Assembly: GCA_034766995.1 (NCBI GenBank)
Contig: CM068319.1
Coordinates: 21,450,469-21,514,468 of the forward strand
Direction: 5' to 3'
Source: Acanthacorydalis orientalis
Taxonomy: Eukaryota > Arthropoda > Insecta > Megaloptera > Corydalidae
DNA length: 64,000 nt
The position numbers were made by a program, and so were the translations under genes. A model generated the notes under the pieces. The model ran no database searches. It saw only the letters and a list, made by a program, of their open reading frames with translations, and had not been told where the DNA came from. Of the stretch, positions 25,290 to 39,369 are shown piece by piece (position 1 is the first letter of the stretch; every line of letters begins with the position of its first letter).

Positions 25290-25341
<52 letters not shown>
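25290..25341. repeat. (AT)n microsatellite
   Basis: About 52 bases. Confidence 0.95.
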
Positions 25342-25343
<2 letters not shown>

Positions 25344-26497
25344 ACTTTTGAAACAATCTCAAACCTTCAAATATAATCATAAATATATGTATATTAAAAT
25401 AATTAACATTATACTTGAAATTTTCTATATTTTATATCGATTTTTTGAGTCTTTGTCAATTTTTCATTCTTATATATCGATATTAATTTTAATCAATTTA
25501 TAACCAGTTCCGTCTCATGTATTGTATATTTTTTTTATTTTAAATTTAAAAATATCATTAACAATTCGCAATTAAACTATTTAATATAAAACAGTAAATG
25601 ATACAAATAATGAATATGAATACATAAAGCACTGTCTTTCAACTTGTATAAAATGAAGTTATTAATCAAAAATATATATTAAATAATAAACAATTGTAAG
25701 TACAGATTAGGTACGTTTAAGAAACAACGATAAATATAAAATAAATATAAAATCAAACTTGTTGGTAGACCCATTAATAATTATAATCATCCCTTCTCAT
25801 ATCAAAAGATTAAATACGTAAAGAAAGTTAGTTAAGTTTTATCACGTTATTGTCAAAATAAACTATTTATTATTATAATTAAAATAACAAAGAATTATTT
25901 GTTCAGTAATAGTATTTCGCTTAGAATAATAAAGAATATAAATACACTTCATTGTAAAAATTAAACTTTGTAATTATAAAATCTGTACATAACTAAAATA
26001 ACTTGTACTTACTTGATCAGCGAATGGAAAACGCGTTTGATGACATGCCGTCATATTAAAGTGAAAAAGATTAATATTAAAATTCACATTTATATAAAAC
26101 AATATGATTTTTATAAAACACACAATTATATAAAAGAAACTAATATTTCACAATATAATAACTAAAAATATTAATCAGTCATTTGCTTTAAAATATTTGC
26201 ACCTCGTATTGAATTCTTACACTTGGAAACTGGTACACAAATTGACAGTAAGTTATATAAAATAGACAATCTATAGAAACAGCCATCTATGTTTTTTCTT
26301 CCAGAATACATGTTATTTTATTTTGAGAATGATGTCGAATATCTGTTAGATAGATAATACTTACTTTATTTTTTATCAAATGTATTTTGAAAAAATGATT
26401 TAATAAAAACTAATTAGTTTTATATATACAAATATATTTTTAATTCGTTAGATACATTCGTTACATATATATTTATGAGAAAGTCTAGAAGAAAATG

Positions 26498-26500
<3 letters not shown>

Positions 26501-26555
<55 letters not shown>

Positions 26556-26568
26556 AAGAGGGAGAGAG
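26501..26568. repeat. (AT)n(AG)n compound microsatellite
   Basis: AT repeat passing into AG with AAAG/GGAG interruptions. Confidence 0.95.
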
Positions 26569-26650
26569 GTGATTTAACTTAATAATTTAACAATTTCAGA
26601 TAATAAAGAAATGCTTAAAAATATACATTTAATGAAAAATAAATTCTGTT

Positions 26651-26693
26651 TTTGTTTCTTATGAATTCTGTACGAGAATTCATAAGAAACAAA
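26651..26693. repeat. Perfect palindromic hairpin, 19-bp arms
   Basis: 26651-26669 and 26675-26693 are exact reverse complements around a 5-base loop (GTACG). This could form a stable stem-loop in RNA or a cruciform in DNA. No T-run terminator role applies in a eukaryote. Origin unknown. Confidence 0.9.
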
Positions 26694-26859
26694 CACTACT
26701 TAACGCATAAAAATACGAATAAAGAGTTTAAAACGAAAATAAATAAGAAATTACAGGGAAAAAAGTGATCAGATGAGTAACAGCCACTATTAATTTATTG
26801 TTCAAATTGAAAGAATTTAGAAGAGGTCTCTATTCAAGAGTGGATCAATGCTGAAGAGA

Positions 26860-26913
<54 letters not shown>

Positions 26914-27337
26914 CATTGCTATATTCTTCAAAAGTAATTAATTACTATAAATCTTGTTTTTATTTTGTAATTGATTTGCACTTTGAATGAGTTTTTTCTT
27001 CTGTTTTTTATGTGAGGCATATGAAGTAGATAAATATCACACGTATTCCTTTGTATTTTTTATCATGAAATTTGAAATCCTTTGAAAATCTAAATGTAGA
27101 GATTTATAGTATACATTATATTTTCATTCAATGCAAACATACTGAAATACAGATTATGATTACGAGACTAACTTTATGTTAATTGAGTTGATGAGAAAAT
27201 TATACACGTATTTATATTATCGGAATCCGGAAGCAGCGTTTTCTTGTGACAGTTATACTGAACAGTTGGCTTGTTTCAAGACAATAACATCATATGAATA
27301 TTTCAATCTGAAGTACACTTTTCATTTAGTTATACAG

Positions 27338-28646
27338 GAAAATTTATAAGTGGCCACGAGTATTTTAAGTGCAGTTTTAGATTTAAATTGTGAAATGTAC
27401 AACTTGAACAGCAGCGTTCGAAATCGTACATCACTCTACCTGCATCTTCAATATTCTGCAAACATAAAAATGTTACAATGATTAACATATTTGAATATTA
27501 AGTATTTTTCTTCTTTTTTATATAACTTTAAACATTAACTGTTTTAAGTTTATTATTACAGACACTTGAAATAATCACTTCTTGAAATTCCGTTAAGAGT
27601 TCTTTGAATTGTTTGACACTAAATTTTCTGCAGTCGACACGTCCTGAAACCCAAAATATTTAATGAGACATACATTCTTTAAACACTCATTTCCAAATAA
27701 GTATGACTCAGTCAGTTGTGGGATTTTTGAACTATTCTAATTCATAAATGGTTAACATTTTACAATTTTTTTATTTACTATAATTATAGAATATATCTAG
27801 CATTAGAAATATTTATCAGTAGTATTTTTTTATCTTATAGAGTATATTAATGTTTATTTATCGAAAAATAAATAATATTAATTTTTCTTTATTATTGATA
27901 ATTCGATTTTGAAAATCTAGGACAGAAAATTTGTACTAGATTGAAATTTATTTAAAAGCACATAATATAAACACGGTCTATAGTATTATGTGAGATAATA
28001 AACAAAAATTTAGTTAAATGGTTTCAATTGAAAGAAATCAATGAATAACTTTTATTCCTGATTCGAAATTCGCATTATTTTTTTAAGAAAAAGCAAAGCA
28101 CTGAATTACTTTTATAAATATATAATTAATTCAAGTTCATTTTAAAATATTATAAAATGTAAAACAGAAACTATCGGTTAGGGAAAAATGAATATATATA
28201 TATATATATATATATATAAACACTTCATTACTGAAAATGTTATAATTATTTAATAATACTGAAATGAATGATCCATCAAGATACAATCCAGATAACAGGT
28301 TTATATTAATATAATAATGTAATTTAAATGAAAATAGGAAAACATACTCATATACTTACGATAAAATATTTATAAAAACTATGTCATTTATGTTTTGCAA
28401 TTAATTAATTTCATTTCAAAAACTGCCAATAATCATTGTATAAGAGAACCATTTGATGAAATTCCTCAACTGTTTCACCTAAATTAAAAAGCAAAAGAAT
28501 AATTAGAGATACAGTAATGCAAGTAAAATACATTAGGTTCAACGATATACGAAACAGTAATAGATATTATCTGATGGTAGTTATTTAACAGTTATTACCC
28601 ATTAGCATTTAATTTGTAGATTCTGCATATAGTATGTGTCCATTTC
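27338..28646 (-). other. Possible spliced minus-strand transcript (lncRNA or decayed gene)
   Basis: On the minus strand, segments with exon-like borders follow each other: TTGCAG acceptor at 28647 to GTAATA donor near 28600; TTTAG at about 28484 to a strong GTAAGTAT donor at 28360; TTTCAG at 27645 onwards; and TTTGCAG at 27460 to a stop near 27338. The last two carry open frames with unbiased composition (CRKFSVKQFKELLTEFQE; then NIEDAGRVMYDFERCCSSC). No start codon connects to them and the donor of the third segment is weak (GAA|GTGATT). No family is recognised. Higher GC content than the background supports some constraint. Confidence 0.3.
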
Positions 28647-28892
28647 TGCAATAGAAACAATAAAACAGAAGTCTAAGAATTTTTTTTTAATTATTATTAA
28701 TTTTACAATTTCATAATGGAAATGAATGTGGTATAAGTTTTTTTTTCATATCTGAGACGAGTATTTAAGAAAAATAAAAAGGCATATTTTAACTGAATAT
28801 TTTTAGGTGTAGTTTTTAATTTTTTCTGTTATATTACAATTATGTTATTTAATACAGCCACACATATATACACACATATCACACTTATACAC

Positions 28893-28943
<51 letters not shown>

Positions 28944-29425
28944 ATTGTTTATTGCTAAATAAATATTGTATTATAAATAATGAATATTCTTATGAATTAC
29001 TACTTTTAAGAAACGTATTATTAGGATAAAAACACTTTTTGTGTGATTAGTATAAAGAATGATTAATTATTTTTTCTAACGATTCTAAGTATTTGTTTGT
29101 AAATTACATTGTTATATAATTATATATGGGTTAACCCAAAATACAGAAGCTTTGTAAGTTCGGTTTTTTCTCTAATCTCTTATCTAAAATTCAAATTAAT
29201 GAATAAAAACGTTCGTACTGATAACAACGGAATGAATAAATAATCGATCATTCAAGCTTTGATTATTTAATCGTAGATAATATTTTATCTCGAATAATGT
29301 ACTGTGCTACTAGAAAAGTAAAGAAGTATGGCTTAATGTAATTTGGCATATGGGCGTGATATGCAAAGATAAAGAAAAGATGAAATAATTAGTCTAAACC
29401 ACTGGCCTCCACAACAGTCAGCCGG

Positions 29426-29461
29426 ATAAATAGCGGGAACGCGCTTGCTTCTCTTTCAGTC
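29426..29461 (+). promoter_or_regulatory. Strong core promoter: TATA-like box plus initiator
   Basis: ATAAATA at 29426-29432 is followed, 31 bases from its first T to the A, by TCAGTC at 29456-29461, an exact match to the arthropod initiator (TCAGTY, start at A29458). The spacing is the canonical one. The sequence around it is much richer in GC than its surroundings. Confidence 0.6.
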
Positions 29462-29627
29462 TTTGCTGTTCAGCTTTTATGTGGTGGTTAACGCGACTTA
29501 CACATTTATTTGTATTATAAATTCGGTTTTATTTGTTTGTGATAAGACAGACATTGTAGTGGAAAAACTGTGTTATTTTAAGCACACGCCAATAACAAAT
29601 TGTGCTTTTTTCATATTTTTATTTTAA
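29458..29627 (+). ncRNA. Putative untranslated first exon
   Basis: From the predicted start at 29458 a 170-base segment runs to a strong donor AA|GTAAGTG at 29628. A frame is open across it, but its first ATG lies before the predicted start, so I treat it as non-coding. On the same strand the next gene is the aquaporin, whose coding exon begins with an acceptor at 56027; this could be its distant 5' UTR exon, or the start of a lncRNA. Only transcript data can decide. Confidence 0.4.
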
Positions 29628-30083
29628 GTAAGTGTAAAGTATTTTTTTTAATTTGTATTACCAAAAACTATTTTTTCATAAAATTCAATTGTATACACAA
29701 ACTAGAACTTTAACAACCCACATTTTAAATTCATTTGAAATCATAATAATATTTTTTTCTAATAACAACTAAATTATTGGTAAATAGTTCAACCTTTATT
29801 CATCAATTAATTATAATATATTTTTAATTTTTATTTCTTGAATTATTTGAATGTGTTATCTGTACGCAAAGAAACCATAATTGTGATGTACTGCTGTTTT
29901 TATCATAAAACTTTTTATATAATTATTTTCTTATATTATGGAATAAATGAGTACTTTTTTACCTTCAGAATACTAAAGAATTATAATTTTAGATAAGTAA
30001 AAAAAATATTATTATATCGGTAATTATTTGCAATATTTTGCAATATTTTCGTTATTTTATTTATCAAAGTTATCAATACACAA

Positions 30084-30125
<42 letters not shown>

Positions 30126-31515
30126 TAATACATTTAATGTATTTTAGAATTTTTAAATCAGATGATACATGTGCAAGTATTGAAAAGCACTATATGTCCA
30201 TTTAAATTATAATTTTTATTTTCACATGTACGTTGAAGGGGGAATTTATTAATAATTAGTATGTACAGTACACATTTGTTTAAGCTGTGCGTAGATTTTA
30301 TGGAGTGTATCGTTTCTAGTTTTAACACGATACGTATAGAAATATAGCATAAGTTAAGGAACTTGTACGACTCGTCACGATTAGCTTAATAATTATACAA
30401 AAGTATACAGTAAAATAATAACTTGTACAAGATGCGTACTTCATTATTATTTGATATATAAATGATATATTTGTGAATAATAATAAAATTGTTCTTAAAA
30501 AATTGTAGTAAACAAAACACAATTCTTATTTTATTTTTAATATCTTCATATATTTATTATTGTGATAATTATTTAGGAATTATTTTTATTCTGTTATATA
30601 GAATAGAAAACTACGAACCATTAAGTACCTAAATAAAATATTATCTTTTCATCTTTTATTAACGTTTTATCTTTCATGAGCGTTTCATCTTCTTTTTTAA
30701 CAACAGAGGTTTATTGTTTTAAACTACTTGTCATTTTGTAATCAAAAATCATAATATTTTTAATTATCTTATAAAAAGTTACATATTAGTTTCCTTGTTA
30801 AGTGTTGACAATTATTCCAAGCTAAACTTTATATCAACATTCAAGAGTTTGAAAATTTTAAATATATTTAATACTATCATTTATATTAGTTTAATAATTA
30901 ACTAAACCTGTTAATAAATTTTAAATGGAAATAAAGTGCCGAACTAGCAAATATGTATTCAAATTAAAAAATAGCTTATAAAAAAAATTCAAAAACCTGT
31001 AATTAAAGATTAAATAATAGTAAAAGATTTATATATTTGACAAATATTTGATTTTGAATAGAAAATGATAAAAAAATATTAAATTTTAAGGAAATGTATG
31101 CTAATACTTTTATCTGATTAGATTTCATTTTTTTGGTGAATAATTTATATTCAACTGTATGGTAAATTTTATTTTCGTTTTCAGTAAAAGACTGATTACC
31201 AAAACTGATTCAAAATTAAATTTAGTTTTATCGTATATGTGAGCATATACATTCTTTCTTTACTATTCAAAATACGTACAAAGAAAGAAATGGAAAGGTT
31301 TTTTTTATAATAAAATGCAATTGATCTTTTAATATGTATGCATTTATGTAAGAATTTGTGTGAGTTTGTATGCACGTCTGTTGTTCAAGTTAACTATTAT
31401 ACGCACGTAAATTTCAAGTTTAAAAAACGTCCTTTAAATAAAGTAGATGCAGAATACATAACTGATAACCTATTTAGATGTGAACGAAACAACAATATAC
31501 TTATTACACTACACA

Positions 31516-31547
<32 letters not shown>

Positions 31548-32231
31548 TCTATTAAATAATAACTATTATTTTTTGAACCAAATCAATAATCCATATAAAA
31601 TTCTTAACAAATCAACGGATCGAATAACTTTTTCACAGGTCGGTTGGATAGATTTAAATACACATATTACATAAAAAAATTACACGCAGTGTTGCACAAA
31701 AATGGAAAAAATAATTATTTACATCTGGTAACGAAATAATTTATAAGTGGTAATTTGTACGGTTATTTCATCGTATGAAGGTTTTAGTTTGTTCGTTTTT
31801 GGTATAAGTAATAAAAATAAAACTCTGACATAAAGTACTGACAAAAACTATTGCATACAGAAAAAAATTAGTAATTATCTTCCATTAAAGTAGCATTTAC
31901 AGACAACGAGCGTGAGTACTTAGCAGTGGTATAAAGATTGTATAAGATTTTTCAAATGTAATACGTTCTATGCACAATTTTAGAAATATTAAGAAAATGA
32001 AAACAAGTTAAAAGTATTTTTAAACATATAATTTCTTTATATTTTAAACTCACTATTGCCTTAATATATTTTTATATTTTTTATATCCGAATTGTGTTAT
32101 CTAATTCAATATATTTTTATTAAACATATAGGTTTGTTTAAAATTTTTAACCATTATGTTCAAGATTTTGCCATTTAAGTAACTATTTTTGTTATTTAGT
32201 AAATTTTAAATATATTAATAAAATTGTGTAC

Positions 32232-32276
<45 letters not shown>

Positions 32277-32548
32277 CATTTCTGAAATAATATTACACTT
32301 ATCTTGTTGGAAAAAATTTAAAAAATGATTGTGTGCTCCTTTTTATAAAAAAATATTTTATATTATTATCCTAAGAAATTATTTCTTTTTTTATTTAAAT
32401 AATATTGCGGTTATAGAAAAAGATCTAGTCATCTTTTTCATATTATATTTTCATTTCTATATTAAATAAAAGTAGGAATTAAAAGAATAGTTTTATATAA
32501 ATAAACTTTACATTTTATTAAATTGAAAATACGGATACGATTATTCCA

Positions 32549-32551
<3 letters not shown>

Positions 32552-32618
<67 letters not shown>
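32552..32618. repeat. (AT)n microsatellite
   Basis: About 67 bases, followed by a short (AC)n. Confidence 0.95.
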
Positions 32619-32621
<3 letters not shown>

Positions 32622-32848
32622 CACACACACTGATAACAAACAAAATATAAAATAAAACTATAATATACTTCATACGATATTGCACATTTTTGTTCTCATT
32701 TTCCTTTATGATATTGTACAGATGTAAACAAATAAAATTAAATAACAGTGTTTAATATGAATAAGCTATAAAATAATGCACGTTTCGGTCAAGGTAATTA
32801 TTTCCTGCATTTAAACATAAATAAAACCGAACGTAAACTGAATGCATA

Positions 32849-32892
<44 letters not shown>

Positions 32893-33757
32893 GCATATAT
32901 AGTCTATATACATATTAAAAATAATGAAGAGAGATTAACACAATTTTATATTTGTTCTCTTTTGATTAGTTATTATTTCATACGTGCACAAATAAAACAG
33001 GAAATTCAAAATTAAATAAACGTGAAAATAATTTAGGTTTCAAAAATGATAGTGTTCGGATAAAGTTTAGCGAACTATAACGTTCAAAAATGTTTGTTAA
33101 GATATTAAGTACAACTTCCGTCGATTAAAATTCAGGAAAAAAATGATTATATCTGAAAAATATGCACTACATTGTGGGATATGTGTATATTGTAAGTACG
33201 AGTTTCACATAAAATATATGCAGATCAGATATATTTACATGTTATATATTTATCTGGTATACTGAATATTATTTTTTACATAGATGTTACCACAAAATAT
33301 AACGTTTACTTGTAATTTTATTGTTGTTAATTAATAGCTTGTATTTATTTACTGTCACGTTAACTTCAAATACAATTTTTAAGAACTACAAATAAATATT
33401 AACATGAAAATGTGTTATATATATATATATGCATAAATAATTCATTATAAAATAATGGATTATTTTTATTTATAAAAGTTAAAAAGTATTTTTATTCCAT
33501 TTTTTATTCACAGTTCTGTTTTTAATTCCATAAACTTCTAGCATGCTAGAGGCGAAGAGGTTTGGAAAAAAATATTTTTTGCATTTACTTAAATTGTTTA
33601 TTTTCATAAATTTAGTATGGAAAAAATCTTTTTTATTACAATTCTCTAATGCTACTTTATACCGAAATTAATCAATTTATATACAAAGTGTTCATTTAAT
33701 TTACTTTAATTTAATTTTGTTGATAACGTGTAAAGGTGTGACAGATTTAGATTTTTA

Positions 33758-33803
<46 letters not shown>

Positions 33804-33807
<4 letters not shown>

Positions 33808-33985
33808 GTTGGTAGGAAAATAATTGCGGTTTTTGTTTTCTAAATTATAACCTTTAGGCATTAGTCAAACAATAGTTCTGGACCACTTAAAACAGATAAG
33901 AAAATCAAAAAAAAGAAAAGTGATACGAAGAAAGAAGATACGAATTTGTAGGTCATAAATTGTTATTATTTTCCTACCGACCAAA
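33804..33985. mobile_element. Mariner-family MITE (solo, about 180 bp)
   Basis: The left end begins TTAGGTTGGTAGGAAAATAA and continues TTGCGGTTTTTG, the well-known mariner terminal pattern. The right end is its inverted form (TTATTTTCCTACCGACCAAA). No transposase lies between, so it is a deletion derivative mobilised in trans. It sits directly after an (AT)n array, consistent with mariner's TA target. Confidence 0.82.
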
Positions 33986-34984
33986 CATAAATATACACTG
34001 ATTTATTGTTTAAAACTATACAAAATAATAAACAAATATTGAAGATAAAATAAACAATACGATTTTTTTCAATTATTTTTTTTATATTGAATACTTCTTT
34101 CTTAAATTAAATCAAAATATATTAAATGAATGCTCTAATACGACCCTACAGTAATATTTTATTTAATGAAATTAAACACGAGTAGTATAATTTTTTATAA
34201 AATTTTACTATCTAATCGTAACTTTGTGGTATTATTTCCGTTACCATTATTTTATATCGAAAAATCGTAACTATCTATTAGTTGTCATACGAATTAATCG
34301 TAAAAAATGAGTGTGAATAAAAAATTAAAGACAAGATAGTATGTTCGAAATACTGTAACAAAAAGAGTAGTTCAAATAAGTTTTTTTTGTTAATTGTATG
34401 AAATAAAAGTAATATATTTTTAAAAGAATATTATGTTAATAAACCAATAATAGAATCAATGAAAATTATCTCAAGTGTAAATGTATGTCAGTTATATTAT
34501 ATTGAACAATATTCATTATTTATTGATAATTTGTTACACAAGAATACAACGAATATTTATGAAAATATAATTCTAATATTATATTACACCCATTTATATT
34601 AAAAGGGTCATATTTTTGCAGATAACATCATATTTTTTAATGTCTGTTTCCAATATAAAATAGTATAATTTAATAAAAATTTAAAAGCAGTTAATATCGT
34701 GGTTTATTTTGCTTTATATATAATTATTCACACGCCACACAACCTTCTGTTTATTGCCATATTTTTTATATCATTTAAAATGATTGATAAGTTGTAGATC
34801 ACAAACATACTTGAAAAATATTAAAGTATTTAAAATTAAATAGCTTAAACAAACATCTTACTCTTATTGGTGATCTACTTCAAGTCAATATTTATTATAT
34901 ATGATAAAAGTGTACTACTGATCTATATTTGTAATCTTTATATAAACGTAATCTAAATATCAATAAAAAAGTATTATGTTACAA

Positions 34985-34986
<2 letters not shown>

Positions 34987-35039
<53 letters not shown>
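34987..35039. repeat. (AT)n microsatellite
   Basis: About 53 bases. Confidence 0.95.
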
Positions 35040-35040
<1 letters not shown>

Positions 35041-36961
35041 TACACACTGGGACAAAAATAAAAAGGAGTACTTTATCAGTTGATAATATTTTATCATAAA
35101 ATAAATTGAATATATTTACACCCTTGAAGTTAAATTTATCAATGAACAAGTAGATAACTGTCCAAAAAATGGTGTTACTTTATACATATTTTGAATAATT
35201 ATTCATTTTTCCCTATAAATTCTTCAGTTTTAAATAAATATTCGTGACCAATATATCTAATTATATACAAAATTTAACTATTAAATATAACAATGCTAAA
35301 CTTTTTATTAGAGTTACACACCTCTATTAAAATTCAAAAACCGTCTTCTTTTTATTACGTCAGTACTTTGTTAGTCATAATTAACATACACACAGAAGTT
35401 AAAATAGAAACACATGCTGATAAGAAATCTGAAAATGATAACCATTTATATCTAATCCAAAACTATGCAACAAAAGTAATCGATTATATTAATTTTTTGA
35501 TACGACTGAAAAGAAAATTGAAAAAAGTACATAAAAACTTAGAAATTTTACGATATTCAGTATAATGGCTCGTATTTTGAATAAATGAGATACTTGTAGT
35601 ATCAGTTCTTTTCTTTTAAAATAAACGAAAAAAAATAATCTATGAAATTTATCTTGATTTACTTACATACGATTGAATTGCAAAATAAACACATGAATTT
35701 TTTATCTTTTTGATAAAAATAATTACGTAACTGTTAGATACTGATTTAAAAGAATAAAGTATTCTTTGAAACGAAATCAAAAGATTGAATCTTTTTTAAA
35801 CATATTTTATATTTTTATATTATCTATCTATTACTTTTTTACATTATATTCTATTTATTTTCACTTAAAATGATTTACTGTCCTGATAAATGTTATTTGG
35901 CTTGTAATTAATTCAGTTCCTCATCCGACTCATTTATTTTTCCATTTATTTAGTATATTTTTTCTTGTTCTAGTCTATTTACTCTACTTTCTAATCGTTC
36001 AATCCAATCTTCAACTAAACAATTCTTAACATGCACTTGTTGTTGAATTATTTTGATAATTAAGATTCATGTTTCATATGATTACCTCGGTTAATGTTTT
36101 CTTACTAATAAGCTGATCAAAAGAAATATACTCAAAACTTGTTTGATTATTATTATTCAATTATCTTTGAATATAGATATTTATGGAGTATCAGTTTTAT
36201 TTTATTGTATTTTATATCGACATTTATAAAACTCCTTGAAATTAAACGAAACTAATTGAAAAATAGATCTGAATATAGATCTTTCTCTCTCTCTCTCTTT
36301 ATTTATATATATATATATATATAAATAATTAAGCAAGAAAAGTTTGATCACGTAAAGATAAAGAATACATATGTTTCAATGATTATTAAAATCTTTAAAT
36401 TAAGAATTTTTGTAACGTCGTCGGTTTCTTTTAATTTTATTAACTATTGATAAACATGAGTACACCTTTACATATGTTTATGTCATTGATTTAAATTCAG
36501 AATAAAGAATACATTTGCATAACATATATACGTATTATGTGTATTACGACATAGTAGCAATAATTCCGTATTTAGTGATATTTCATGACATCACCAGTAA
36601 CATTAAAAATGTGCTAGGTTAATATTATTATTCTTTGTTAATTAAATAGATAGAACGAGTGGAAAATGTTTAAGAGGAATTCGAATCATATGACTTGTAT
36701 AAAAAAGTACCTGTTACAGATAATTGATTCTTGTGTTCATTTATAGTACTATTGTTCAAGTTTTTTATATGGCATATCAGTGAAATGAATAACTTTCTTA
36801 GTAGTAATTTACATTACAGTTTTACCATGCATGAATAAGCATGTTCGAAAAATATATAAGAAAATATTAAATATAATTATATATTACGTTTGCAGTATTA
36901 TTGTTTTTGATGTATTAATTATACACATAATACATACATGCGCGCACACACACAGATACAT

Positions 36962-36993
<32 letters not shown>

Positions 36994-38135
36994 CTAAGTC
37001 AAATTAAAAACTGTATTTTGATCTTAATATTTTTCTCTAGTTACATTTTATATCATTTTTATGACAGATAACTTTTCAGTTTCTTTGTTTCATACTATAA
37101 TTATGACTGTATATAAAATTGTCAAAAAAGAAAACTAATGAACCTTGAAACGTAGACACATTTGCAAATAAAATCCACCGATCTTATATCTAATGAGAAA
37201 TTCATGTCTTGTTTAAACAGACTCATTTATGCAACACTGAAATAAATAAACAGAATTCCAACAAAATTAGTCACATTCAAAGTTCAAAGCGTAGCTATTG
37301 GCATGCAAGATACAGATCTACCTTGACGATTTTCTGTAGTTAATGGTATTTCTAAGATTTGTTAATCATAGACGTAATGATTGTGTTATTAATACATTAA
37401 AGAAAAATTCCCATTTGCAACAATTACAATATACACGAGATGCAGGTATATCCAGTGTAACCCTTTTTCTCAGAAACTAATCAGTATCGGAAACATATGA
37501 CCTTCGTTTCATATTAAAGCTTGAATTTCAGTAAGAGTATTCGATTCGAGGTCGTTCTGTAGAGACGTTTTTCAATATTGAAACTTTACATACGTGTAAA
37601 TGAGTTCAGATGTTTTGTATGTACGCAATAAAACAGTATTTCTTGGATGTACTTGCTATTCACCTTAGCCGGATTTTTATCGCCTAAATTTATATGATGC
37701 CACCTCCATTAAACTGACACACAAAATTATTGTTTACGTAATTTGTGAATATTTTATTGTTTTCTTAAAATAACTTGTGATTTATGCATTTGGCATATAT
37801 AAATAAAAATTTATTTCTTGCAATTTATTTTAAGGTATATAATTTATTTATATACAAACAAAAAATATTATATGTATTTTATATATATATATATATATAC
37901 AAGATTGTTATCAAAAAAAAAGTTTTAATTTGCTGAGTTGAATGAAATGTTATTTTATAAATAATTGTAACATTTCTAAATAGAAAAGTAGTAGAAAACA
38001 TTTTAAGTATGGCATTTATTTATGAAATATTTATTTGATAGATGTTAAATAATGGAAATATAGTAAACTAGTTTCGCAAAAATAGATGTCATGGGTTACC
38101 ATTCAAGAAATCATGAGATTCAATTACATTAAAGA

Positions 38136-38176
<41 letters not shown>

Positions 38177-38347
38177 TAAGATTGAAATCAGAAGATAAGT
38201 ATATTGAGTTGTTGATCAAAATTTCTTTCAAAATTATAAATTGGAACACCGCGTCATTTTTTATAATAAACTAATTATTATTTTGAATGTGCCTTGGATC
38301 TTAACTTAGATAATAATTTGAAAATATATATTTCAAATCGAAAACTG

Positions 38348-38349
<2 letters not shown>

Positions 38350-38422
<73 letters not shown>
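38350..38422. repeat. (AT)n microsatellite
   Basis: About 73 bases with one GT interruption; a shorter array lies at 38139-38174. Confidence 0.95.
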
Positions 38423-38431
<9 letters not shown>

Positions 38432-39320
38432 TTAAATAAATAAATACACACTTCGATATAAATATTTAAAGTAAAAAATGCATTAATAATACTTATTTGG
38501 TTTGGATCTCTAAAGTAAAATGTAATGAACATTTAATCAACAAACTATCTAAAAATCTTAATAAATATTTTATATTTATTTTCTTTCTATATTATATAGA
38601 TTTTATTCAGTATGTGTTTCAAGAAAAAGCTCAGATGACGCGAGCGTTTAAAATAGATCCAAAGGAAAAACCATTTTTTCTAAAAAAAAACATTTAAAAT
38701 ATTGGTTTTTTTAGCCAAATATTTAGTGATTTAGATTGTTAATCTAGCTAGTATCGTATTATGTGTTCGATTGTATTTTAATATATAAATAGATACTTTG
38801 GATACTAAAAAGTCGAACTACTTCAACATTTTCAAATATTCAAACAGAAAAGTGTTCATTTACACTAAAAACATAGCTAGATGTGTGTATACTTGTATAA
38901 ATGTGCGGATGAATGTATACTTATTTTATCGAAACGAAAATGAGATAAATTTAATTGGAAGAAAAAAAGACGAGCTGTGTAATTAGATACAAATTAGACA
39001 AAATTAATAACAGTGATAATTTCTGTTTTAAGATCACGCAAATCAAAGAAAATAACTTTGTCAAAACAACACAACTAATAATTAAAAAGAATCGTCATTA
39101 AATTATAACGAAACTAATTGGGCCACGGTACATGTTTTATTACAAAGTATCGACAGACGACGCGAATTATTTAATTCTGCATTTAACAACAAACGATTTG
39201 GAAAACATCGACGATAACCTTCTTTAAATATATGTCACCACTATTTTTATATTTACATATTTGTATTTCATGTATTAAATACATTATTACAAAATAAATA
39301 TTTGGTTAAATTTAATATAG

Positions 39321-39369
<49 letters not shown>

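Larger units (their letters stand above)
23823..27337. other. Intergenic, upstream of mRpL30
   Basis: The mRpL30 promoter should lie just above 23822, but no clear TATA or Inr is seen. The rest holds (AT)n arrays, the second copy of a dispersed repeat (24681-24740) and a perfect hairpin (26651-26693). Confidence 0.55.

Noticed and set aside
35293..35565. 90-codon frame in the desert
   Set aside because: Starts with ATG and lacks low complexity, but shows no motif, splice context or composition shift; too short to claim in this DNA.
38497..38697. 66-codon frame ending EKPFFLKKNI
   Set aside because: Possible acceptor inside, but no recognisable family and no partner exons.
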